DNA from: Fusobacterium sp. FSA-380-WT-3A
GTDB taxonomy: Bacteria; Fusobacteriota; Fusobacteriia; Fusobacteriales; Fusobacteriaceae
Reading direction: 5' to 3'
NCBI RefSeq assembly: GCF_012843705.1
Contig: NZ_JABAFQ010000011.1
Span: 1 to 59,953 of the forward strand
DNA length: 59,953 nt
Positions 21,790-31,686 of this stretch are shown in pieces (the first letter of the stretch is position 1; the number at the start of each line of letters is the position of its first letter). The notes below the pieces were generated by a model. The model saw only the letters and a list, made by a program, of their open reading frames with translations. It was not told where the DNA came from and searched no databases. Both the position numbers and the translations under genes were made by a program.

Positions 21790-21818
21790 TTGACAAAATT
21801 TTTAAAATAAATTTTATA
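21790..21818 (+). promoter_or_regulatory. Promoter of the rnf operon
   Basis: TTGACA (21790-21795), a 17-base spacer and TTTATA (21813-21818), 24 bases before the rnfC ATG. Upstream at 21757-21775 lies TTGTTAA-AAAAG-TTAAATT, which partly resembles a Rex operator. Confidence 0.65.
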
Positions 21819-21842
21819 TAAGTTTAAGGAAGGAGAATTTGT

Positions 21843-23153
21843 ATGAAGTTTTTTGGATTTAGAGGTGGGGTGCATCCACCTGATAACAAAGCCCAAACAG
21901 CAACAAAAGTAACAGAAAAAATGCCATCACCTAAAATGGTGTATGTACCATTACAACAACACATAGGAGCTCCTTTAGATCCTCTTGTGAAAGTAGGAGA
22001 TACAGTTCTTAAAGGACAAAAAATAGCAGATTCAACTGCTTTTATGTCTACAACTATTCACTCTCCAGTTAGTGGAGTTGTTAAGAAAATAGAACAACGT
22101 GTATTTCCATTAATGGGAAAAGCTAATACTATCATTATAGAAAATGATGGAAAAGATGAATGGTGTGAACTTGAAAAAATTGAAAATTGGCAAGAAGCAT
22201 CAAAAGAAGATTTACTAAAACTTATTAGAGAAAAAGGAATCGTAGGAATAGGAGGAGCTAGTTTCCCTACACATATTAAATTAAATCCTCCAAAAGACAC
22301 TCCAATAGATACTTTAGTATTAAACGGAGCAGAATGTGAACCTTATTTAAACTCTGATAACAGACTTATGTTAGAAGATCCTAATTCTATAGTAGAAGGA
22401 ATTAAAATTATTAAGAAAATATTAGGGGTAAATACTGCTGTAATAGGAATAGAGGAAAATAAACCTTTAGCTATAGCTAGTATGAAAAAAGCTTGTGAAG
22501 GAACAGGAATAGAAGTTATGCCTCTTCACACAAAGTATCCTCAAGGAGGAGAAAAACAACTTATAAAAGCTGTTTTAGATAGAGAAGTTCCATCTGGAAA
22601 ATTACCAGCTTCAGTAGGAGTAGTTGTACAAAATACAGGAACAGCTGCAGCTATTTATAGAGGAGTTGTTTTAGGAGAACCATTAATTGAAAAAATAGTT
22701 ACAGTTTCAGGAAAAGCTATAAAAGAACCTAAAAATTTAAAAGTAGTAATAGGAACACCTTTTTCTGAATTATTAGAGTGTTGTGGAATTGATAGAGAGA
22801 AAGTTGATAAGCTTGTCATGGGAGGACCTATGATGGGAATGGCTCAATTTACAGAAGAAGTTCCTGTGATTAAAGGAACAGGAGGGCTTTTAGCTCTAAC
22901 AAAAGAAGAAACAAATTATACAAAACCTCAAGCTTGTATTAGTTGCGGAAAATGTGTAGATGTTTGTCCTATGCATCTAGTACCTTTTATGTATGCTAGA
23001 TTAGCTAAAAAAGAAGAATGGGATAAATTAGGACAATATAATTTAATGGATTGTATTGAATGTGGTTCATGTGCTTATATTTGTCCTGCAAATAGACCAT
23101 TAACAGAGGCTATAAAAATAGGAAAAGCAAAATTAAGAGCAATTAAGAAATAG
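21843..23153 (+). CDS. rnfC: Rnf complex subunit C
   Basis: Peripheral electron-input subunit of the Rnf ferredoxin:NAD+ oxidoreductase. 436 residues: an N-terminal biotinyl-like region, an NADH/FMN-binding domain with GIGGASFPTHIKL and NGAECEPYLNSDNRLM, and two 4Fe-4S motifs (CISCGKCVDVCPMHLVP and CIECGSCAYICPANRP). First gene of rnfCDGEAB. AGGAAGGAG precedes the ATG. Confidence 0.96.
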   Translation: MKFFGFRGGVHPPDNKAQTATKVTEKMPSPKMVYVPLQQHIGAPLDPLVKVGDTVLKGQKIADSTAFMSTTIHSPVSGVVKKIEQRVFPLMGKANTIIIENDGKDEWCELEKIENWQEASKEDLLKLIREKGIVGIGGASFPTHIKLNPPKDTPIDTLVLNGAECEPYLNSDNRLMLEDPNSIVEGIKIIKKILGVNTAVIGIEENKPLAIASMKKACEGTGIEVMPLHTKYPQGGEKQLIKAVLDREVPSGKLPASVGVVVQNTGTAAAIYRGVVLGEPLIEKIVTVSGKAIKEPKNLKVVIGTPFSELLECCGIDREKVDKLVMGGPMMGMAQFTEEVPVIKGTGGLLALTKEETNYTKPQACISCGKCVDVCPMHLVPFMYARLAKKEEWDKLGQYNLMDCIECGSCAYICPANRPLTEAIKIGKAKLRAIKK

Positions 23154-23173
23154 GAAGCAAGGAGGGAAATAAA

Positions 23174-24127
23174 GTGTCAACAAGAATGTATAATATGGGG
23201 CCTTCGCCTCACATAAGAACATCAGAAACAGTTGATAAAGTAATGTTAGATGTTATAATTGCATTAATGCCAGCTTTATTAGTGGCTATATATGTATTTA
23301 AATTAAGAGCACTAATAGTAACAGCTGTTTCAGTAGTATGTTGTATGTTAACTGAATTTTTATTTAATAAAATAAGAAAAAAAGAATGTACTTTACATGA
23401 TAAAAGTGCTATTGTAACAGGACTTTTATTTGCATTTGTAATACCTGTAGGAATGTCATTACCTTTTGTTGCTATAGGAGCTTTTGTTTGTATAGCATTA
23501 GGAAAAATGATATTTGGTGGATTAGGTTGTAATATATTTAATCCTGCATTAGTAGGAAGAGCGTTTGTTCAAGCTTCATGGCCAGTAGCTATAACTACAT
23601 TTACATTGGATGGAGTAGCTGGACCAACAATGCTAGATGCAATGAAAAGAGGACTACCTATGTCTCAAGTTTTAATTGGAGAAGGAAATATGTATGTTCA
23701 GGCTCTAATTGGAAAAATGGGAGGATGTATAGGAGAAACTTCAGCTATTGCATTAATAATTGGAGGAATTTATCTAGTTTATAAAAAGCAAATAGATTGG
23801 AAAATGCCAGTAATAATAGTTTTAACTGTAGCTGTATTCACAACATTATTAGGAGCAAAAGACCCTATAATGCATATAATATCAGGAGGGCTATTATTAG
23901 GAGCTATATTCATGGCTACTGATATGGTTACAAGTCCTGTAACACCAAAAGGAAAATTAATTTATGCTTTTGGTATTGGATTCTTAATTTCAATGATAAG
24001 AATGAAAGGTGGATATCCAGAAGGAACAGCTTTCTCTATTTTAATAATGAATGGTGTTACTCCATTAATTAATAAATATACTATGCCTAAAAAATTTGGG
24101 GAGGTGAAAGCTGATGGAAAGAAATAG
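23174..24127 (+). CDS. rnfD: Rnf complex subunit D
   Basis: Membrane subunit, 317 residues and about 9-10 spans, homologous to NqrB. N-terminal GPSPHIRTSETVDKVMLDV and the conserved GGLGCNIFNPALVGRAF are family marks; DMVTSPVTPKG lies late in the protein. It carries covalent FMN in characterised homologues. It starts at GTG 23174, with GGAGGG seven bases before. Its end overlaps rnfG by 14 bases. Confidence 0.95.
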   Translation: MSTRMYNMGPSPHIRTSETVDKVMLDVIIALMPALLVAIYVFKLRALIVTAVSVVCCMLTEFLFNKIRKKECTLHDKSAIVTGLLFAFVIPVGMSLPFVAIGAFVCIALGKMIFGGLGCNIFNPALVGRAFVQASWPVAITTFTLDGVAGPTMLDAMKRGLPMSQVLIGEGNMYVQALIGKMGGCIGETSAIALIIGGIYLVYKKQIDWKMPVIIVLTVAVFTTLLGAKDPIMHIISGGLLLGAIFMATDMVTSPVTPKGKLIYAFGIGFLISMIRMKGGYPEGTAFSILIMNGVTPLINKYTMPKKFGEVKADGKK

Positions 24128-24647
24128 ATTTATACATTTTGGAGCTGTTTTATTAATAATTGCAGCTATTTCAGCTGGAACCTTAGCTTTTGTAAATGGA
24201 ATGACTAAAGGAGTAATTGCTCAAAATAATATTAATGCTGCTAATAATGCTAGAAAAGAAGTACTTCCTGTTGCTGAGAAATTTGATGAAGCCCAAGCAG
24301 TAGAAAAAGAGGGACTAGCATTTATTCCAGGTTTTGATGGAACAAATCAAAAAGTTGGATATGTTGTAATAGTAACACAAGGAGGATATGGAGGAAATAT
24401 TGTATTCTCTCTAGGTGTTGATTTAGATGGAAAAATTACAGGATTAAAAGTAATGAATCACCAAGAAACTCCAGGTTTAGGAGCTAAAATAACTGGAAGT
24501 GAATGGCAAGCATTATGGATAGGAAGAGATAAAGATTATCAATTCAATAAATCTGTAGATGCTTTTGCAGGAGCAACTGTTTCACCAAATGCAGTTTATA
24601 CAGGAATTCAAAGAGCTTTATCAGTTTATGCGGAGGTGAATAAATAA
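24114..24647 (+). CDS. rnfG: Rnf complex subunit G
   Basis: 177 residues: one N-terminal membrane helix (about 8-28) and an exterior FMN-binding domain. The covalent flavin site is the GATVS in DAFAGATVSPNAVYTGIQ, where the threonine is flavinylated in the family. QETPGLGAKI is also conserved. Its stop codon shares one base with the rnfE start. Confidence 0.95.
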   Translation: MERNRFIHFGAVLLIIAAISAGTLAFVNGMTKGVIAQNNINAANNARKEVLPVAEKFDEAQAVEKEGLAFIPGFDGTNQKVGYVVIVTQGGYGGNIVFSLGVDLDGKITGLKVMNHQETPGLGAKITGSEWQALWIGRDKDYQFNKSVDAFAGATVSPNAVYTGIQRALSVYAEVNK

Positions 24648-25249
24648 TGAGTAAAAGTAAATTAGGAATAGTAATAAATAGTATGATTAAAGAAAATCCT
24701 GTATTAGTATTACTATTAGGATTGTGCCCAACATTAGGAACTTCAACTTCGGCAATAAACGGAATGTCAATGGGACTTGCTACAACAGCAGTTTTAATAT
24801 TTTCAAATATAATTATTTCTTTAATAAAGAAAGCTATACCAGATAAAGTAAGAATACCAGCTTTTATTATGGTTATTGCTTCATTAGTAACAGTTGTTCA
24901 AATGTTGATGGAAGCTTATACTCCAGATGTATATAAAGTTTTAGGACTTTATATTCCATTAATTGTTGTTAACTGTATTGTATTAGGAAGAGCTGAAAGT
25001 TTTGCTTCTAAAAATAGTGTTATAGATTCTATGTTTGATGGAATAGGGTCTGGATTAGGATTTACTTTAGCGTTAACTATATTAGGAATAATTAGAGAAA
25101 TTTTAGGTAATGGAACTATCTTTAATATGACTATAGTTCCTGCTTCTTGGCAACCAGCTTTAATTTTCATATTACCTCCTGGAGGATTTATGACAATAGC
25201 TTGTGTTATCGCTTATCAAAATTATCTAAAACAAAAGAAGGGGGCATAG
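24647..25249 (+). CDS. rnfE: Rnf complex subunit E
   Basis: Integral membrane subunit, 200 residues and about 6 spans, paralogous to RnfA. NPVLVLLLGLCPTLGTS near the N-terminus and YIPLIVVNCIVLGRAESFAS hold the cysteines that form the intramembrane iron centre with RnfA in known structures. Confidence 0.95.
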   Translation: MSKSKLGIVINSMIKENPVLVLLLGLCPTLGTSTSAINGMSMGLATTAVLIFSNIIISLIKKAIPDKVRIPAFIMVIASLVTVVQMLMEAYTPDVYKVLGLYIPLIVVNCIVLGRAESFASKNSVIDSMFDGIGSGLGFTLALTILGIIREILGNGTIFNMTIVPASWQPALIFILPPGGFMTIACVIAYQNYLKQKKGA

Positions 25250-25252
25250 TAA

Positions 25253-25837
25253 ATGGATTTTGGAAAATTATTTAGTATAATTATAACTTCTATCTTTATC
25301 CAAAACTATGTTTTCGGTAAAGTATTAGGAATTTGTCCATATATGGGAGTTTCTAAAAAAGTAGAATCTTCTATTGGAATGGGAATGGCAATAATATTTG
25401 TCATAACAATATCTTCAGGTATAACATGGACTATATATCAATATATGTTAGTTCCATTTGGATTAGAATATCTACAAACAATAATGTTTATATTAATAAT
25501 AGCATCATTAGTTCAATTTGTTGAAATGGCTATTCAAAAGTTATCACCTAACTTATATAATGCTTTAGGAGTATATTTACCACTAATAACTACTAACTGT
25601 GTTGTTTTAGGAGTTGCTATTTTAAATATCCAAGAAGGATATAACTTTATAGAAACAATTTTTAATGGATTTGGTGCAGCTGTAGGATTCTCTTTAGCTT
25701 TATTGTTATTAGCAGGAATAAGGGAGAGAATAGAATATTCTGATATTCCAGAACCATTTAAAGGAGTGCCAATTGCATTTTTAACAGCAAGTTGTTTAGC
25801 TATGGCATTTATGGGATTTAGTGGAATGCAAATATAA
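25253..25837 (+). CDS. rnfA: Rnf complex subunit A
   Basis: Integral membrane subunit, 194 residues and six spans. NYVFGKVLGICPYMGVS and YLPLITTNCVVLGVAI carry the paired cysteines matching those of RnfE. Tight coupling: three bases after rnfE and 17 before rnfB. Confidence 0.95.
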   Translation: MDFGKLFSIIITSIFIQNYVFGKVLGICPYMGVSKKVESSIGMGMAIIFVITISSGITWTIYQYMLVPFGLEYLQTIMFILIIASLVQFVEMAIQKLSPNLYNALGVYLPLITTNCVVLGVAILNIQEGYNFIETIFNGFGAAVGFSLALLLLAGIRERIEYSDIPEPFKGVPIAFLTASCLAMAFMGFSGMQI

Positions 25838-25854
25838 GTTTTTTGGAGGTTATT

Positions 25855-26736
25855 ATGAATAATGAAATTTTAATGGCCGTAGTAATCTTAGGAATAACAG
25901 GATTAGCTATGGGATTATTTTTAGCTTTTGCCTCTAAAAAATTTGAGGTTAAAGTAGATGAAAGAGTTGAAAAAATATCTGCATGTTTACCAGGAGCAAA
26001 TTGTGGAGGATGTGGATTCCCAGGATGTGGAGGATATGCAGATGCTATTGTAAATAAGGGAGCTAAACTTAATATGTGTGCACCTGGAGGACCTGCAGTA
26101 GCAGAAAAAATAGGTGAAATAATGGGTGTTAAGGTAGAAGCTTCAACAGGAGATAAAATAGTAGCAAAAGTGCTTTGTCAAGGAAATTATGATAATGTTT
26201 CTATAAAATATAACTTTAGAGGAGACATAAAAACATGTGCTGCAGCTAATATATATGCTGGTGGAGAAAAATCATGTCAATATGCATGTTTAGGATTAGG
26301 AGATTGTGTTAAAGTATGTCCAGTTAATGCTATTAAAGTAGTAAATGGAGTGGCTACAATAGATCCTAAAATATGTGTTTCATGTGGAGCTTGTAAAAAT
26401 GTATGTCCTAAAAATGTTATAGCAATGCTACCAGAAAAAAATATAGTAACAGTAACATGTTCTTCAAAAGATAAAGGAATAGATGCTAAGAAAAATTGTA
26501 AAGTTGCTTGTATAGGATGTGGAATGTGTGCTAAAGCTTGTCCAAAAGAAGCTATTATAGTAGAAAATAATTTAGCAAAAATTGACCCTTCAAAATGTGT
26601 AAATTGTGGTTTATGTGAGCTAAAATGTCCTACTTTGGCAATACTTAACTTAAGACATCCTAATGGACATGGGGTTAGAAAACCAAATCCAGCTCCAGTA
26701 ACACCTAAACCAGAAATAAAAGAAGAAGTTAAATAA
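25855..26736 (+). CDS. rnfB: Rnf complex subunit B
   Basis: Ferredoxin-accepting subunit, 293 residues. An N-terminal membrane helix, then the four-cysteine motif CLPGANCGGCGFPGC, and further 4Fe-4S motifs including CLGLGDCVKVCP, CVSCGACKNVCP, CIGCGMCAKACP and CVNCGLCELKCP. ATG 25855 is used because TTGGAGG just precedes it; the TTG of that site is an in-frame but unlikely start. The order CDGEAB is typical of clostridia and fusobacteria. The complex couples ferredoxin oxidation to Na+ or H+ export. Confidence 0.95.
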   Translation: MNNEILMAVVILGITGLAMGLFLAFASKKFEVKVDERVEKISACLPGANCGGCGFPGCGGYADAIVNKGAKLNMCAPGGPAVAEKIGEIMGVKVEASTGDKIVAKVLCQGNYDNVSIKYNFRGDIKTCAAANIYAGGEKSCQYACLGLGDCVKVCPVNAIKVVNGVATIDPKICVSCGACKNVCPKNVIAMLPEKNIVTVTCSSKDKGIDAKKNCKVACIGCGMCAKACPKEAIIVENNLAKIDPSKCVNCGLCELKCPTLAILNLRHPNGHGVRKPNPAPVTPKPEIKEEVK

Positions 26737-26751
26737 GAAAAATTAATAATA

Positions 26752-26787
26752 AAAAATAAAGAGGTTATATATAACCTCTTTATTTTT
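26752..26787 (+). terminator. Terminator after the rnf operon
   Basis: A long perfect hairpin (AAATAAAGAGGTTAT with its complement) centred near 26769 and ending in a T tract. Confidence 0.85.
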
Positions 26788-26894
26788 GAAAATATTAATA
26801 AAGGTAAAGAAATATGTAAAGAAATATCACATAATTAGCATAAAAAAAACAAAAAAAATTTTTAAAAAAAGTTTGAAAAAAATAAAAAAAAGCT

Positions 26895-26922
26895 TTGCAA
26901 AATCAGGAAAATATGATATAAT
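26895..26922 (+). promoter_or_regulatory. Promoter of the S10-spc operon
   Basis: TTGCAA (26895-26900), a 16-base spacer and TATAAT (26917-26922) with an upstream TGA (extended -10). It leaves a leader of about 50 bases before rpsJ. Confidence 0.75.
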
Positions 26923-26980
26923 TTTTCAGGTGTACAAAAGAGATCATCTTTTAAATTTTAAAACTTAAAGGAGGTGTATA

Positions 26981-27289
26981 ATGGCTAACAAATTAAGAAT
27001 CTATTTAAAAGCTTATGATCATATGTTATTAGATCAATCAGCTAAGAAAATAGCAGAAGTTGCAGAAAAGTCTGGTGCTGAAATAGTAGGACCTATGCCA
27101 CTACCAACAAAAATAAAAAAATACACTGTATTAAGATCAGTACATGTAAACAAAGATTCAAGAGAGCAGTTTGAGATGAGAATTCACAGAAGAATGGTTG
27201 AAATCAAAAACTCTACTCAAAAAACAATATCATCATTAACAGCGGTTAACTTACCAGCTGGTGTTGGAATTGAAATTAAACAAGCGTAA
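26981..27289 (+). CDS. rpsJ: 30S ribosomal protein S10
   Basis: 102 residues, full length, with the family segments [15 protein letters not shown] and [10 protein letters not shown]10 sits in the 30S head and also works with NusB in antitermination. First gene of the large ribosomal operon; AGGAGGTG precedes the ATG. It is separated from rplC by 158 non-coding bases that look structured. Confidence 0.97.
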   Translation: MANKLRIYLKAYDHMLLDQSAKKIAEVAEKSGAEIVGPMPLPTKIKKYTVLRSVHVNKDSREQFEMRIHRRMVEIKNSTQKTISSLTAVNLPAGVGIEIKQA

Positions 27290-27299
27290 TAAAACACAA

Positions 27300-27420
27300 A
27301 TGGCTGATTCTCGGGTAATTTGAAAATATAAATGTATCAAATTATCCTTACAGAATAATACAAGTTGACGCTTTTTTTAAAGCAAGGTCGTGGAACCACG
27401 AGGTCAAGTTGTCAACCAAT
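27300..27420 (+). ncRNA. Structured leader inside the S10 operon (between rpsJ and rplC)
   Basis: Two folded elements can be read. Element 1: 27313-27323 pairs with 27337-27347 (11 bp, one G-U), extended below by ATTCT/AGAAT (27307-27311 with 27352-27356). Element 2: GTTGAC/GTCAAC (27364-27369 with 27411-27416) encloses GCTTT/AAAGC (27370-27374 with 27379-27383) and TCGTG/CACGA (27388-27392 with 27397-27401). No T tract follows either. A likely role is feedback binding of a ribosomal protein made by the operon; this is inference. Confidence 0.5.
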
Positions 27421-27447
27421 ATATTATTTGATGGAGGTATGAAACAA

Positions 27448-28074
27448 ATGTCAGGAATTTTAGGAAAAAAAATCGGAATGACTCAAATCTTTGAAGATGG
27501 TAAGTTCGTTCCAGTAACAGTTGTAGAAGCTGGACCAAACTTTGTTCTACAAAAGAAAACAGTTGAAAATGACGGATATACAGCATTACAACTTGGTTTC
27601 GATGAGAAGAAAGAAAAGAATTCTACTAAACCTATGATGGGAATCTTCAATAAAGTTGGAGTAAAACCATTAAGATTCGTAAAAGAGGTTAAAGTTGATA
27701 CTGTTGAAGGTTACGAATTAGGACAAGAAATTAAAGTAGATGTTTTAAATGGTGTTGAATATGTAGATATCACTGGAACATCAAAAGGAAAAGGAACTTC
27801 AGGTGTTATGAAGAGACATGGTTTTGGTGGAAACAGAGCATCTCACGGGGTTTCAAGAAACCATAGACTAGGAGGGTCAATAGGACAATCATCTTGGCCT
27901 GGAAAAGTTCTTAGAGGATTAAGAATGGCTGGACAACATGGAAATGCTACAGTTACAGTTCAAAATTTAAAAGTTGTTAAATTAGATGTAGAAAATAATG
28001 TAATCTTAATAAAAGGTGCTGTACCAGGTGCTAAAAACGGTTACCTTGTAGTAAGACCAGCTATAAAGAAATAA
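27448..28074 (+). CDS. rplC: 50S ribosomal protein L3
   Basis: 208 residues, starting [18 protein letters not shown], with [19 protein letters not shown] and the [12 protein letters not shown] loop that reaches the peptidyl transferase centre. ATG 27448 is nine bases after GGAGG. The ATG at 27439 abuts the site, and an upstream TTG at 27409 would run through the structured leader, so both are rejected. Confidence 0.97.
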   Translation: MSGILGKKIGMTQIFEDGKFVPVTVVEAGPNFVLQKKTVENDGYTALQLGFDEKKEKNSTKPMMGIFNKVGVKPLRFVKEVKVDTVEGYELGQEIKVDVLNGVEYVDITGTSKGKGTSGVMKRHGFGGNRASHGVSRNHRLGGSIGQSSWPGKVLRGLRMAGQHGNATVTVQNLKVVKLDVENNVILIKGAVPGAKNGYLVVRPAIKK

Positions 28075-28102
28075 GGTTAGTAGAAGTGAAAGGAGGAAAA
28101 AA

Positions 28103-28735
28103 ATGGCAGTTTTAAACATATATAACTTAGCAGGAGCACAAACTGGAACTGTTGAAGTTAAGGATTCTATATTTGGAATAGAGCCAAATAAAGTAGTTCT
28201 TCACGAAGTTCTTACTGCAGAACTAGCAGCTGCTAGACAAGGAAGTGCTTGTACTAAGACAAGAGCTATGGTTAGAGGAGGAGGAAGAAAGCCATTTAAA
28301 CAAAAAGGTACTGGTAGAGCTAGACAAGGTACAATAAGAGCTCCACATATGGTAGGTGGAGGAGTTGTTTTTGGACCAACACCTAGAAGTTATGAGAAAA
28401 AAGTTAACAAAAAAGTTAGAGTTTTAGCTCTTAAATCAGCACTTTCTGTAAAATGTGCAAATGGAGACATCGTTGTATTAGATGGTGTTGTAGAAACTCC
28501 AAAAACTAAAACAATAGTTGCTTTAACAAAAGAATTAAATGCAACAACAAAACAAATGTTTGTAGTAAATGATTTAACTACAGCTAATGATTATAATTTA
28601 TTCTTAGCTGCTAGAAACTTAGAAAATGCAGTTGTTTTTCAACCAAGTGAATTAGGAATTTATTGGTTATTAAAACAAAATAAAGTAATTATTACAAAAG
28701 AAGCATTAGCTACAATTGAGGAGGTGCTTGGATAG
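28103..28735 (+). CDS. rplD: 50S ribosomal protein L4
   Basis: 210 residues. The long exit-tunnel loop shows as [20 protein letters not shown] and [16 protein letters not shown]. In enterobacteria L4 represses its own operon, which makes it a candidate ligand for the structured RNA before rplC. Stop codon abuts the rplW start. Confidence 0.97.
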   Translation: MAVLNIYNLAGAQTGTVEVKDSIFGIEPNKVVLHEVLTAELAAARQGSACTKTRAMVRGGGRKPFKQKGTGRARQGTIRAPHMVGGGVVFGPTPRSYEKKVNKKVRVLALKSALSVKCANGDIVVLDGVVETPKTKTIVALTKELNATTKQMFVVNDLTTANDYNLFLAARNLENAVVFQPSELGIYWLLKQNKVIITKEALATIEEVLG

Positions 28736-29020
28736 ATGACAGCTTATGATATCATAAGAAAACCTCTAATCACTGAAAAAACTGAGCTTCTAAGAAGAGA
28801 GCATAATAAATATACTTTTGAAGTGAATAGAAAAGCAAATAAAATTGAAATAAAAAAAGCTGTAGAAGAAATATTCAACGTTAAAGTTGCTGAAGTTGCT
28901 ACAGTAAATATAAAACCTGTAACAAAAAGACATGGTATGAAATTATACAAAACTCAAGCTAAAAAGAAAGCAATAGTAAAATTAGCTTCTGGAACAATTT
29001 CTTACTTTAAAGAAGCATAA
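28736..29020 (+). CDS. rplW: 50S ribosomal protein L23
   Basis: 94 residues with YDIIRKPLITEKTELLRRE and the extended tip near KPVTKRHG. L23 lies at the tunnel exit and docks trigger factor and SRP. It starts directly after rplD; its GAGGAGGTG site lies inside the rplD end. Confidence 0.96.
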   Translation: MTAYDIIRKPLITEKTELLRREHNKYTFEVNRKANKIEIKKAVEEIFNVKVAEVATVNIKPVTKRHGMKLYKTQAKKKAIVKLASGTISYFKEA

Positions 29021-29073
29021 TAACGGCTAAAGATAGTTATAGGTCTCATAATAAAATTTTGGAGGATTAAGAA

Positions 29074-29904
29074 ATGGCTATTAAAAAGATGAAACCAACA
29101 AGTGATGGAGTTAGACACATGTCTAGACTTGTTGTGCCTGAATTAAGTAAAGCAAGACCTGAAAAGTCTTTAACTGTGCCTTTAAAATCTGCATATGGAA
29201 TAGATAACTTTGGACACAGAACAAATGTTAATAGACAAAAAGGTCATAAAAGATTATATAGAATAATTGATTTTAAAAGAAATAAATTAGATGTTCCTGC
29301 AACTGTTAAATCAATAGAATATGATCCAAACAGAACAGCAAATATAGCATTATTATATTATGCAGATGGAGCTAAAGCATATATATTAGCACCTAAAGGT
29401 TTAAAAGTAGGAGACATTGTAATGAACGGATCAAATGCTGAAATAAAACCTGGAAATGCATTAAAATTAAAAGATATGCCAGTTGGAGCACAAATTCATA
29501 ATATTGAATTACAAGTAGGAAAAGGTGGACAATTAGTAAGATCTGCTGGAACAGCTGCAAGACTTGTTGCTAAAGAAGGAACTTATTGTCACGTTGAGTT
29601 ACCATCAGGAGAACTTAGATTAATACATGGAGAATGTACAGCTACTATTGGAGAAGTAGGAAATGCTGAACATAACCTAGTTTCAATCGGAAAAGCAGGA
29701 AGAAATAGACTTATGGGAAGAAGACCTCATGTTAGAGGATCTGCAATGAACCCTTGTGACCACCCTCATGGAGGAGGAGAAGGAAAAGCTACTGTAGGTA
29801 GAAAATCACCATTAACTCCTTGGGGTAAACCAGCTCTTGGTGTTAAAACAAGAGGAAGAAAAGTATCTGATAAGTTTATCGTAAGAAGAAGAAACGATAA
29901 GTAA
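29074..29904 (+). CDS. rplB: 50S ribosomal protein L2
   Basis: 276 residues, N-terminal [16 protein letters not shown] and the conserved C-terminal [13 protein letters not shown] with the histidine near the peptidyl transferase centre. GGAGG precedes the ATG by eight bases. A 53-base gap separates it from rplW. Confidence 0.97.
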   Translation: MAIKKMKPTSDGVRHMSRLVVPELSKARPEKSLTVPLKSAYGIDNFGHRTNVNRQKGHKRLYRIIDFKRNKLDVPATVKSIEYDPNRTANIALLYYADGAKAYILAPKGLKVGDIVMNGSNAEIKPGNALKLKDMPVGAQIHNIELQVGKGGQLVRSAGTAARLVAKEGTYCHVELPSGELRLIHGECTATIGEVGNAEHNLVSIGKAGRNRLMGRRPHVRGSAMNPCDHPHGGGEGKATVGRKSPLTPWGKPALGVKTRGRKVSDKFIVRRRNDK

Positions 29905-29928
29905 TTTCGAGAGGAGGTAATATAGGTT

Positions 29929-30195
29929 ATGGCAAGATCACTTAGAAAAGGACCTTTTTGTGATCATCATCTAATGAAAAAGGTTGAAGATGCTAAGGCA
30001 AACAATAACTTAAAAGCAGTTATAAAAACTTGGTCAAGAAGATCAACAATATTCCCTAACTTCATAGGATTAACTTTTGGAGTTTATAATGGAAAAAAAC
30101 ATATACCAGTATATGTAACTGAACAAATGGTTGGACATAAATTAGGAGAATTTGCACCTACAAGAACTTATCATGGACATACAAAAGGTAAATAA
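29929..30195 (+). CDS. rpsS: 30S ribosomal protein S19
   Basis: 88 residues: [47 protein letters not shown]. Normal length. Head protein that contacts S13. GAGGAGG lies upstream of the ATG. Confidence 0.97.
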   Translation: MARSLRKGPFCDHHLMKKVEDAKANNNLKAVIKTWSRRSTIFPNFIGLTFGVYNGKKHIPVYVTEQMVGHKLGEFAPTRTYHGHTKGK

Positions 30196-30249
30196 AAAGT
30201 AGGAAAGAATATATATTTGAGTTAAAAAATAAAAAAGGAGGAGAAACTA

Positions 30250-30582
30250 GTGGAAGTAAAAGCAAGTACTAGATTCGTGAGAATGTCTCCAAGAAAAGCT
30301 AGATTAGTAGCTGACTTAGTGAGAGGAAAATCAGCTCTAGAAGCACTAGATATATTAGAATTTACAAATAAAAAAGCAGCTAGAATTATAAAGAAAACTT
30401 TAGCATCAGCAATAGCTAATGCTACACATAATGCAAAACTAGATGATGAAAAATTAGTTATATCTACAATAATGATCAATGATGGACCAGCTCTTAAGAG
30501 AATGAGTCCTAGAGCAATGGGAAGAGCAGATATAATAAGAAAACCAACAGCTCATGTTATCGTTGGAGTATCTGAGAAGTAG
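30250..30582 (+). CDS. rplV: 50S ribosomal protein L22
   Basis: 110 residues with [19 protein letters not shown] and the tunnel-lining hairpin ending [19 protein letters not shown]. It starts at GTG 30250, eight bases after GGAGG. Mutations in the hairpin give macrolide resistance in other species; nothing unusual is seen here. Confidence 0.96.
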   Translation: MEVKASTRFVRMSPRKARLVADLVRGKSALEALDILEFTNKKAARIIKKTLASAIANATHNAKLDDEKLVISTIMINDGPALKRMSPRAMGRADIIRKPTAHVIVGVSEK

Positions 30583-30604
30583 TTTATTAAGGAGGTTAAC
30601 AACT

Positions 30605-31261
30605 GTGGGACAAAAAGTAGACCCTAGAGGATTAAGACTTGGAATAACAAGAACTTGGGACTCTAACTGGTATGCAGATAAAAAGGAATATGTAAAATAT
30701 TTCCATGAAGATGTAAAAATCAGAGAGTTCGTAAAGAAAAATTATTTCCATGCTGGGATATCAAAAGTTAATATAGAAAGAACATCACCTTCACAAGTAG
30801 TTGTAATAATTCATGCAGCTAAAGCTGGAATTGTTATTGGTAGAAAAGGTGCTGAAATAGAAGAATTAAGAGTAAAATTAGAAGCTTTAACTGGAAAAAA
30901 AGTATTAGTTAAAGTATTAGAAGTTAAAAACTTTAATAGAGATGCTGTATTAGTAGCAGAAAATATAGCTGGATCAATTGAAAAAAGGGTAGCATATAAA
31001 AGAGCTGCTAATCAGGCTATAATGAGAGCTATGAAATCAGGAGCAAAAGGAATTAAAGTTATGATTTCAGGAAGATTAAATGGAGCAGAAATAGCAAGAG
31101 CTGAATGGATGGTAGAAGGAAAAGTTCCTTTACATACATTAAGAGCTGATATAGATTATGCTACTGCAACAGCTCATACAACATATGGAGCATTAGGAAT
31201 AAAAGTATGGATATTTAACGGAGAAGTACTTCCAACTAAGAAAGAAGGAGGGGAAGCGTAA
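30605..31261 (+). CDS. rpsC: 30S ribosomal protein S3
   Basis: 218 residues: [20 protein letters not shown], the KH-domain [15 protein letters not shown], and [20 protein letters not shown]. The start is GTG 30605, seven bases after GGAGG; the longer frame from 30554 overlaps rplV and adds residues foreign to the family. Confidence 0.96.
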   Translation: MGQKVDPRGLRLGITRTWDSNWYADKKEYVKYFHEDVKIREFVKKNYFHAGISKVNIERTSPSQVVVIIHAAKAGIVIGRKGAEIEELRVKLEALTGKKVLVKVLEVKNFNRDAVLVAENIAGSIEKRVAYKRAANQAIMRAMKSGAKGIKVMISGRLNGAEIARAEWMVEGKVPLHTLRADIDYATATAHTTYGALGIKVWIFNGEVLPTKKEGGEA

Positions 31262-31263
31262 TC

Positions 31264-31686
31264 ATGTTAATGCCTAAAAGAACAAAACATAGAAAAATGT
31301 TTAGAGGAAGAATGAAAGGTTCTGCTCAAAGAGGAAACACTGTAGCATTTGGAGATTATGGATTACAAGCTTTAGAACCAGCTTGGATAACAAATAGACA
31401 AATAGAAGCATGTAGAGTTGGAATAAACAGAACATTTAAAAGAGAAGGAAAAACATTTATAAGAATATTCCCTGACAAACCAATTACAGCTAGACCAGCT
31501 GGAGTGAGAATGGGAAAAGGTAAAGGAGCAGTTGAAGGTTGGGTTTGCGTAGTAAAACCTGGAAGAATGATGTTTGAAGTTTCTGGTGTAAGTGAAGAAT
31601 TAGCATTAGCAGCTTTAAGAAAAGCTTCTATGAAATTACCTATTAAATGTAAAATAGTAAAAAAAGAGAATGGCGGTGAGAATTAA
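31264..31686 (+). CDS. rplP: 50S ribosomal protein L16
   Basis: 140 residues, [15 protein letters not shown] and the [20 protein letters not shown] loop near the A-site tRNA. ATG 31264 agrees with the family N-terminus (MLxPKRTKxRK). It lies two bases after rpsC and overlaps rpmC by one base. Confidence 0.97.
   Translation: MLMPKRTKHRKMFRGRMKGSAQRGNTVAFGDYGLQALEPAWITNRQIEACRVGINRTFKREGKTFIRIFPDKPITARPAGVRMGKGKGAVEGWVCVVKPGRMMFEVSGVSEELALAALRKASMKLPIKCKIVKKENGGEN

Noticed and set aside
26786-26968. 60-residue Lys-rich open frame before rpsJ
   Set aside because: It begins inside the rnf terminator, covers the S10 promoter, has no ribosome-binding site and is low-complexity. It is read as chance coding in AT-rich DNA.
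27364-27418. tRNA-like gene ending in CCA between rpsJ and rplC
   Set aside because: A closing stem and a terminal CCA are seen, but it has only 55 bases, no T-loop GTTCGANTC and no anticodon arm.
27409-27447. Upstream TTG start for rplC
   Set aside because: It would translate through the closing stem of the structured leader and lies before the GGAGG that serves ATG 27448; L3 proteins start at the SGILGKK motif.
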